The notes under the pieces are model-generated. The model was not told the DNA's origin. It ran no database searches and worked only from the letters and a program-made list of their open reading frames with translations. The position numbers and the translations under genes were made by a program. DNA of 64,000 nucleotides from Pseudomonas abietaniphila (GTDB lineage Bacteria; Pseudomonadota; Gammaproteobacteria; Pseudomonadales; Pseudomonadaceae), in NCBI RefSeq assembly GCF_900100795.1, contig NZ_FNCO01000001.1:248001-312000 (forward strand). Direction: 5' to 3'. This document shows positions 1 through 5,942 of this stretch, one piece after another (position 1 is the stretch's first letter; each line of letters starts with the position of its first letter).

Positions 1-34
1 CTGGCGGTCTATAAAAACAAGAGATCAGATCATC

Positions 35-1336
35 ATGATTACCACCATGACGCTCGACGCGGCATCGGCCGTGCGCTCGAATGCTTATCGCAAAACCGCC
101 TGGCGCCTGATGCCATTCCTCATGCTGTGCTACCTCTGCGCGTATCTGGATCGGGTCAACGTCGGTTTCGCCAAGCTGCAGATGATGAATGACCTGTCGC
201 TCAGCGAGACCGTCTACGGGCTCGGCGCCGGCATGTTCTTTCTCGGTTATTTCCTCTGCGAAGTCCCCAGCAACCTGATCCTGCACAAAGTCGGCGCTCG
301 TCGCTGGATCGCACGCATCATGATCTCGTGGGGGATCATCTCGGCACTCTTCGCCTTCGTGGAAACGGCCTGGCAGTTTTACGCGTTGCGCTTCCTGCTG
401 GGCATTGCCGAAGCGGGCCTGGCCCCCGGCTTGCTGCTGTACCTGACGTACTGGTTCCCGTCTTACCGTCGGGCAAAGATGACGGTGCTCTGGTTCGTGG
501 CCATCCCGTTGTCGGGCATGATCGGCGGCCCGTTGTCCGGCTGGATCATGAACCACTTCGCGGGCATGCACGGCTGGTCCGGCTGGCAGTGGATGTTCGT
601 GATCGAGGCCATTCCCACGGTCATCGTCGGGCTGCTGGTGCTGACCTACCTGAAAGATGGCGTGCATCAGGCCACCTGGCTCACCGACGACGAAAAGGAG
701 CTGGTGAACAAGGAACTGGCAGAAGACAACAGCCGCAAAGTGACCCATGCATCGCCGCGGGAATTCATTCGTGATCGCCGTCTCTGGTTGTTGGCCTGCA
801 TCTACTTCTGCGTAGTCATGGGCCAGTACGCAATCACGTTCTGGCTGCCAACGCTGATCCGTAACGCCGGTGTCTCCGACCCGCTGCACATCGGCCTGGT
901 GACCAGCCTGCCGTACCTGTGCGCCATCGTCGCGATGCTGTTGATGGGCCGCAGTGGAGACAAACACCGCGAGCGCCGCTGGCACTTGGTTGCCCCCATG
1001 ATCGCTGGCGCCATCGGCCTTACGCTGGCGGCGTTAATGGGCGGCAACCTGGTGTTCTCTGTGCTGAGTCTGTGTCTGGCGGCAGCGGGCGTGCTGTCTG
1101 CGTCTTCACTCTTCTGGATGTTACCCACCACGCTATTGGGCGGGGTATCAGCGGCAGCCGGCATCGCGGGCATCAACAGCTTCGCCAACCTTGCGGGTTT
1201 CTGCTCGCCCTATCTGATCGGCTGGATTACGACCACGACCGGATCGAGCGCCATCGGTATGTACCTCATCACCGCTGTGCTGTTTATCGGCGCAGTTCTG
1301 GTGCTGCGTATTCCGGCCGCGTCGGTCAATCGTTGA
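35..1336 (+). CDS. MFS permease, anion:cation symporter (ACS) family
   Basis: Inner-membrane major facilitator of about 433 residues, the usual length for the ACS (phthalate/tartrate/glucarate-type) branch, with about 12 hydrophobic segments. After the first helix it carries the branch motif YLDRVNVGFAKLQM (about residues 37-50), shared with the permease at 16819. These carriers import organic acid anions with protons. The gene ends 19 bases before the split transketolase genes on the same strand, so it probably imports the substrate, or a precursor, of a sugar or sugar-acid route feeding that enzyme. Only 34 bases of upstream DNA are visible, so the promoter and any earlier operon genes lie outside the window. 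The substrate cannot be deduced. Confidence 0.9.
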   Translation: MITTMTLDAASAVRSNAYRKTAWRLMPFLMLCYLCAYLDRVNVGFAKLQMMNDLSLSETVYGLGAGMFFLGYFLCEVPSNLILHKVGARRWIARIMISWGIISALFAFVETAWQFYALRFLLGIAEAGLAPGLLLYLTYWFPSYRRAKMTVLWFVAIPLSGMIGGPLSGWIMNHFAGMHGWSGWQWMFVIEAIPTVIVGLLVLTYLKDGVHQATWLTDDEKELVNKELAEDNSRKVTHASPREFIRDRRLWLLACIYFCVVMGQYAITFWLPTLIRNAGVSDPLHIGLVTSLPYLCAIVAMLLMGRSGDKHRERRWHLVAPMIAGAIGLTLAALMGGNLVFSVLSLCLAAAGVLSASSLFWMLPTTLLGGVSAAAGIAGINSFANLAGFCSPYLIGWITTTTGSSAIGMYLITAVLFIGAVLVLRIPAASVNR

Positions 1337-1355
1337 GTCAATGGAGACTTCTCAA

Positions 1356-2204
1356 ATGACAGTTCATGCATCACACACCCGTCTCGCGTCACTGACCGAG
1401 CGCGCTTACAACATTCGTCGTCACGCACTGCGCATGGGGCAGGTTCAGGGCCAGGGCTATGTCGGGCAAGCGTTGGGCGCCGCCGATCTGCTGGCCGTGT
1501 CGTACTTCCACGCGCTGCGCTATCAGCCGGACAATCCCGAGTGGGAAGGGCGTGACCGCTTTTACCTTTCCATCGGCCACTATGCGATTGCCTTGTACGC
1601 CGCGCTGATCGAGGCGGGCGTCATTCCGCTGGATGAGTTGGAAACCTACGGTTCGGACGACAGCCGTCTGCCGATGTCGGGCATGGCGGCTTACACCCCC
1701 GGCATGGAAATCACCGGCGGGTCGCTCGGGCACGGCCTGGGGATCGCAGTCGGCGCCTGCCTGGGTCTCAAGCGCAAACAGTCCGACGCGTTCGTTTATA
1801 ACCTGCTTTCCGACGGTGAGCTGAACGAGGGCTCCACCTGGGAAGCTGCCATGTCGGCCTCGCACTGGAAGCTCGACAACCTGATCGCGATCATCGACGT
1901 GAACAACCAACAGGCGGACGGACATTCCAGCGAGGTGTTGGCGTTCGAGCCCATCGTCGATCGTTGGCAGGCATTTGGCTGGTTCACTCAACGGGTGGAC
2001 GGCAACGACCTGCACGCGCTGGTCGACGCATTCGACGCCGCGCGCAACCACACCGGCAGCCAACCTCGCGTGATCATCTGCGACACCAAAATGGGCAAAG
2101 GGGTGGATTTCCTCGAGACCCGTGAAAAGACTCATTTCATCCGCGTCGATGAAAACGAGTGGGATCTGGCATTGCAAAACCTTCAGGTCGGGAGCGACAA
2201 ATGA
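1356..2204 (+). CDS. Transketolase, N-terminal (TPP-binding) subunit
   Basis: First half of a split transketolase (about 282 residues). Visible are the His-rich segment around YLSIGHYAIALYAAL, the GSLGHGLGIAVGACLGL segment, and the thiamine diphosphate/Mg motif SDGELNEGSTWEAAM...IIDVNN. Bacterial split transketolases are normally encoded as adjacent N and C genes, as here. I chose the ATG at 1356 because GGAG lies a few bases upstream; an in-frame ATG at 1341 overlaps that ribosome binding site and is less likely. The stop overlaps the next start as ATGA, so translation is probably coupled. With the permease upstream, a role in catabolism of an imported sugar acid or sulfo-sugar is plausible, but the ketol donor is not evident. 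Confidence 0.92.
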   Translation: MTVHASHTRLASLTERAYNIRRHALRMGQVQGQGYVGQALGAADLLAVSYFHALRYQPDNPEWEGRDRFYLSIGHYAIALYAALIEAGVIPLDELETYGSDDSRLPMSGMAAYTPGMEITGGSLGHGLGIAVGACLGLKRKQSDAFVYNLLSDGELNEGSTWEAAMSASHWKLDNLIAIIDVNNQQADGHSSEVLAFEPIVDRWQAFGWFTQRVDGNDLHALVDAFDAARNHTGSQPRVIICDTKMGKGVDFLETREKTHFIRVDENEWDLALQNLQVGSDK

Positions 2205-3208
2205 GCACGGTAAACACCCCTCAAAGCGGTAAAAAACGCCTGACAACCTCGGCCATGATTGCCTCGATTGCCTCGGAAGGTCAGGCCACCCGGTCCGCGC
2301 CTTTCGGCCACGCGCTGGCGGCGCTGGCAGAGCAACGCCACGACATCGTCGGTCTGTCCGCCGACCTGTCGAAATACACGGACCTGCACATCTTCGCCAA
2401 GGCGCACCCGGACCGTTTCTACCAAATGGGCATGGCCGAGCAACTGCTGATGAGCGCCGCCGCAGGCATGGCGCGTGAGGGCTTCACGCCGTTCGCCACG
2501 ACCTACGCGGTATTCGCTTCACGTCGTGCCTACGACTTCATCTGCATGGCGATTGCCGAGGAAAACCTCAACGTGAAGATCGTCTGCGGTTTGCCCGGAC
2601 TCACCACCGGTTACGGCCCCAGTCACCAGGCCACCGATGATCTGGCGATCTTCCGTGCCATGCCCAATCTGATGATCGTCGACCCCTGCGATGCGCAGGA
2701 GATCGAGCAGGCCGTGCCGGCCATCGCCGCTCACCAAGGCCCTGTTTATATGCGTTTGCTGCGAGGGAATGTACCGGTCGTGCTGGATGAGTACGGTTAC
2801 ACGTTTGAAATCGGCAAAGCGAAGACCCTGCGCACGGGCAACGATGTTCTGATCATTTCTACCGGCCTGATGACCATGCGCGCCCTTGAGGCGGCCGAGA
2901 AGCTGAAAGCCGATGGTGTCGACGTGGCGGTGCTGCACGTGCCCACGGTCAAACCCCTGGATGAACAAACCATTCTGGCTGAAGCGCGTAAATCCGGACG
3001 GCTGGTGGTGACGGCCGAGAACGCATCGATCATCGGTGGTTTGGGCGAGGCGGTGGCGGGGCTGCTGATGCGAAATGGCGTGACACCGACCTTCCGCCAG
3101 ATAGCACTGCCGGATGCGTTCCTGGACGCGGGCGCGCTGCCGACCCTGCATGACCGTTACGGTATCTCAACCGACGCGGTGAGTGCCCGGATAAAAGCGT
3201 GGCTCTAA
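2201..3208 (+). CDS. Transketolase, C-terminal subunit
   Basis: Second half of the split transketolase (335 residues from the ATG at 2201). It contains the pyrimidine-binding domain (FGHALAALAEQRHDIVGLSAD, then HPDRFYQMGMAEQ with the conserved Glu that activates thiamine) and a C-terminal transketolase domain (DVLIISTGLMTMRALEAAE). It would form a heterotetramer with the product of the preceding gene in the cytoplasm. GGGAG lies seven bases before the ATG at 2201, which overlaps the upstream stop as ATGA; the longer frame from 2159 would overlap the upstream gene by 46 bases and is rejected. A strong hairpin terminator follows 14 bases after the stop, closing the permease-transketolase unit. 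Confidence 0.93.
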   Translation: MSTVNTPQSGKKRLTTSAMIASIASEGQATRSAPFGHALAALAEQRHDIVGLSADLSKYTDLHIFAKAHPDRFYQMGMAEQLLMSAAAGMAREGFTPFATTYAVFASRRAYDFICMAIAEENLNVKIVCGLPGLTTGYGPSHQATDDLAIFRAMPNLMIVDPCDAQEIEQAVPAIAAHQGPVYMRLLRGNVPVVLDEYGYTFEIGKAKTLRTGNDVLIISTGLMTMRALEAAEKLKADGVDVAVLHVPTVKPLDEQTILAEARKSGRLVVTAENASIIGGLGEAVAGLLMRNGVTPTFRQIALPDAFLDAGALPTLHDRYGISTDAVSARIKAWL

Positions 3209-3459
3209 CGAACGCCCTGCCATAAAAAACCGCCCTGGATGGGCGGTTTTTGAATCTGTGCTGAGTAGTCGTCCTTGTACAGTTGCAGCAAGCGCGCCTG
3301 GAGGCTTGTCACGTCGTTCGCCGATTGCTCCAGGTTCTGGCGGTACTCCGTCCAGTCAGCCTGCAGCAGGCTGAAGCTCACGCGTTGTCTGAGGTCATCG
3401 ATCCCCTTAGCGAACAATGCTGACGGGGGCAGAGTGCTCGACGGGGGGGCGGGTGTCAT
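3205..3459 (-). CDS. Hypothetical small protein, doubtful or decayed
   Basis: An open frame of 84 residues from an ATG at 3459, or 102 from a TTG at 3513 overlapping the end of the histidine kinase gene. The middle (ALFAKGIDDLRQRVSFSLL, then a Gln/Leu-rich helix up to YKDDYSAQIQ) looks like real protein with a coiled or helical character. No family recognised. Its last dozen codons are formed by the terminator hairpin itself, which suggests that an original stop was lost or that this is a relic. No good ribosome binding site is visible before either start. It may be transcribed with the upstream kinase gene. Confidence 0.35.
   Translation of the reverse strand: MTPAPPSSTLPPSALFAKGIDDLRQRVSFSLLQADWTEYRQNLEQSANDVTSLQARLLQLYKDDYSAQIQKPPIQGGFLWQGVR
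3222..3252. terminator. Bidirectional intrinsic terminator
   Basis: AAAAACCGCCC, a short TGGAT loop, then GGGCGGTTTTT. The GC stem is flanked by A and T runs, so it can terminate the transketolase operon on the plus strand and transcripts arriving on the minus strand. Confidence 0.88.
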
Positions 3460-3502
3460 CTTGGCGACCACTCGGCGCCGGACACAGCTGGGGTGCCCGG
3501 GG

Positions 3503-4495
3503 TCAGTGAGCAAGCGACTTCAATGTCACTTGGACGCACAGGCCGCCACCGGCGCGCGCCGACAGTTTCAACTGTCCGCCCAGAACGCACGCGAGTTGAT
3601 TGGCGATCGCCAGGCCTAGCCCCGAGCCTTTGGTCCCGTTTTGACGATCAGACGGGATTCTGTAAAAGGGCTGCAGTACTCGCTCAAGTTCCGATTCGGG
3701 TATGCCGGGGCCTCGATCCAGAATGCAGATCAGGATGACGCCAGGGACCTGTGAGTCGGCCTCCAGCTGCGCGCCCCCGCCATACTTAATGGCGTTGTCG
3801 ATCAGGTTGACCAGAAGCCGACGAAGTACATAGGGCTGGGTGTGAAGCACGTGTTTGCCGACGATCCGGTGCTGAATCGGTTTGCCCATGTCCTCGTAAT
3901 CGAACACCAGCGTTTCAAGAAACGCATTCAAGTCGACTCGATGGTTGTTTTCGCTGGACGCTTGGGCGCTACAGGCATAAGACACACCCTCGGTAATCAA
4001 GTGCTCGATCTCGCCCAGGTCATGGCAAAGTTTTTCTTTTTCGCAGGACTCATCCATGAACTCTGTGCGCAAGCGCATGCGCGTAATAGGGGTTTGCAGG
4101 TCATGGGAGATGGTGGCCAGAATCAGTAAATGCTCCTTCAGATGGATGGCTACCCGATCCTGCATCGCGTTCAATGCAGCGGCTGCGTTGGCTATTTCCA
4201 GAGGACCCGTTTCATCGAGTCTGATAAGGCGGTTTTGTGGATCGAGGTATTCGATTTCCCGCGACAGCTTGATCAAGGGTCTGATCGACGCTCTGACCGC
4301 GAGCCAGGCACACCCGCAGATCAGCAGGACCTGAAGAAATTCGACCGCCGAGGCGCAAGGAGACGAAACGTCTTTGATTGCAGAAAGCATCTGTGTCAGG
4401 AGCAGGCTGACAACGAAGATCGCAAAAAGTCGAAAGGATAACGTGTGAGTCCACTTGGGAGAGTGGTCACGAATATTATTAAGGACGGAAGGCAT
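3503..4495 (-). CDS. Membrane sensor histidine kinase (orphan)
   Basis: A 330-residue kinase: transmembrane helix 1 (about 21-39), an unusually short periplasmic loop of roughly 12 residues, helix 2 (about 52-68), a HAMP-like linker (SIRPLIKLSREIEYL), an H-box ISHDLQTPITRMRLR (His about residue 130), N-box NLIDNAIKYG, then DRGPGIPE and GSGLGLAIA nucleotide-binding boxes. With almost no periplasmic domain it probably senses within the membrane or through a partner. No response regulator gene adjoins it; the usual partner of this OmpR-associated type is missing. GGAG lies seven bases before the ATG. Confidence 0.88.
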   Translation of the reverse strand: MPSVLNNIRDHSPKWTHTLSFRLFAIFVVSLLLTQMLSAIKDVSSPCASAVEFLQVLLICGCAWLAVRASIRPLIKLSREIEYLDPQNRLIRLDETGPLEIANAAAALNAMQDRVAIHLKEHLLILATISHDLQTPITRMRLRTEFMDESCEKEKLCHDLGEIEHLITEGVSYACSAQASSENNHRVDLNAFLETLVFDYEDMGKPIQHRIVGKHVLHTQPYVLRRLLVNLIDNAIKYGGGAQLEADSQVPGVILICILDRGPGIPESELERVLQPFYRIPSDRQNGTKGSGLGLAIANQLACVLGGQLKLSARAGGGLCVQVTLKSLAH

Positions 4496-5001
4496 CGTAC
4501 TTTCTCCACTGCTGGACGAGACAATTAGCGGGGGATTACCCGGTCGTCGAGATCAGTCACCAATCAATAAAACCATTGAGCGAGCCCACCAGCCATTACA
4601 CGTTGGTGCCATCCGGGTGTGAATGGACTCTGGCGGCCCGAGCAGCGGGGGCGCTGAGCCTGCTCACGTAAAGAGACAGTTCATGAGCGCAGCATCGGCA
4701 TGTTTACGTGTGGTGGAACGTGCTGCCCGGTCGCACATTGCGATTCTGAGTCGATCCGGTATTGACACTCACGCGTGTTCCGCCAACCCGATACGGTGCG
4801 GGCTTAGTGGTTCCGAGCGCTTGGTTAAGGTGTGTTAAGCCGTTCAACTAACACACGCTAACAGCGAATAACTGGCACCAGGCCAACGGGCCACTCATCC
4901 TACAGTCTCGAAACAGCGGTCTGGACACACGAACCTGCAGCGGCTGCCAGACAGCAGCGTTGTCATTGACAGGTGAATCGAAGACTTGGAAGGGATTGAT
5001 C
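4496..5001. other. Intergenic region, divergent promoters
   Basis: About 500 bases between the divergent kinase and ECF-like genes. I see no convincing gene. Short frames on both strands have no homology signal or ribosome binding site. The one structured element is the palindrome listed at 4830-4856. Confidence 0.5.
4830..4856. promoter_or_regulatory. Operator-like inverted repeat GTGTGTTA-N11-TAACACAC
   Basis: Two perfect 8-base arms separated by 11 bases, about 145 bases upstream of the ECF-like gene. There is no T run, so it does not look like a terminator. It could bind the winged-helix regulator encoded downstream or another dimeric regulator. Confidence 0.4.
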
Positions 5002-5400
5002 ATGAACGATGGCAACCGCAATAGCGGCCTCTGTGGCATTGACTGGCTCAGCAACGAAGAGCTTGGACGATTGATTGCTAATGTCGTGGTGCAGGAAAAG
5101 GGGGCGTCGCAACAATTGTTTGCGGCCGTTGCCCCTTTGCTCATGGCGTTTTATGAAGGTCAGGTACAGGCCGGCCGGGCCAGGCACGAACACCTTGAGA
5201 CCCTTGTTCAGGAGGCGTTCATGGTCGTTCACCAACGCAGCGCCAGCTTCGATTGCGCGCTATCGACACGTGCCTGGCTGATCGATATTGCTCGCTGCAA
5301 GCTAGTCGACTACCTGCAGTCGATTGGTGATGAAGCCTTGGTGGCGGTGTCCGCCGCAGTACCCTTCGCCAGCGAACACGTAAGATCGAAAGCGCTATGA
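5002..5400 (+). CDS. ECF sigma-like protein lacking region 4
   Basis: About 132 residues from the ATG at 5002 (an in-frame ATG at 4960 has no better start context). Residues about 40-105 resemble sigma region 2 of ECF factors: HLETLVQEAFMVVHQ matches the region 2.2 core-binding helix, followed by STRAWLIDIARCKLVDYLQ, the end of region 2. Region 4, which recognises the -35 element, is absent; the gene stops and the next begins 34 bases later, so it is not merely shifted into another frame nearby. It could be a degenerate sigma factor, a core-polymerase-binding modulator, or a protein that needs a partner for promoter recognition. It precedes the Ohr-like and winged-helix ATPase genes on the same strand, probably one operon. 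Confidence 0.6.
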   Translation: MNDGNRNSGLCGIDWLSNEELGRLIANVVVQEKGASQQLFAAVAPLLMAFYEGQVQAGRARHEHLETLVQEAFMVVHQRSASFDCALSTRAWLIDIARCKLVDYLQSIGDEALVAVSAAVPFASEHVRSKAL

Positions 5401-5434
5401 ACATGCTTGCGATGAAGTCGATTCAGAGAACGCC

Positions 5435-5857
5435 ATGATCAATATTGAGAAAATTCTGTACTCAAGTCGGACCCGAACGACGGGAGGGCGCGAAGGCTCG
5501 GGGAACAGCCTTGATGGCCGACTCGACGTGTTGCTCTCACCGCCGGGTACGCCAGGACATGGCACCAATCCCGAACAGTTGCTTGGAGTGGGCTGGTCGG
5601 CTTCGCTCATCAGCTCGCTTCGTCATGCGTGCAATGCTCGCAAGGTTACGTTTCCCGCTGACACTGCGGTCGAGGCGCAAATCGATTTGGGGCATGGGGA
5701 AAGGGGATTTTTCCTGAGGGCTCATCTGTCGATCGCTTTGCCCGGAGTCGACGAGGCGCTTGTCCATGAACTGGTCGAGGCTGCCACCCATACCTGTCCC
5801 TTCTCCAAAGCGATGCGCGAAAACATCGATGTCAACATCGTTGGCGCCATTGAGTAA
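5435..5857 (+). CDS. Ohr/OsmC-family protein with Ser at the peroxidatic Cys site
   Basis: 140 residues, normal length for Ohr. Conserved landmarks are TGGREG (with the catalytic Arg, residue 19), SLDGRLDVLLSPPG, NPEQLLGVGWSASLISSL, and CPFSKAMRENIDV near the C terminus. Classical Ohr enzymes reduce organic hydroperoxides using a peroxidatic Cys in a GY(S/A)ACF motif and a resolving Cys in VCPYS. Here the first motif reads GWSASL, so the peroxidatic position is Ser57, while the resolving Cys121 remains. The reading frame is intact. It is therefore unlikely to be a normal peroxidase; a binding, sensory or altered-chemistry role is possible. Sits between the ECF-like gene and the winged-helix ATPase gene. 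Confidence 0.82.
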   Translation: MINIEKILYSSRTRTTGGREGSGNSLDGRLDVLLSPPGTPGHGTNPEQLLGVGWSASLISSLRHACNARKVTFPADTAVEAQIDLGHGERGFFLRAHLSIALPGVDEALVHELVEAATHTCPFSKAMRENIDVNIVGAIE

Positions 5858-5942
5858 CCCTGCGTTGGCTTCCGGTCTGACGGATTGCGTGGTCTGCCTG
5901 AGGGGCGCTGCCGTGCTTGAACGATCATGCAAAACACTTATC

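Noticed and set aside
1389..2246. Long minus-strand frame (285 codons) opposite the transketolase N gene
   Set aside because: Antisense shadow of a GC-rich gene; no family resemblance and the sense frame is clearly a transketolase.
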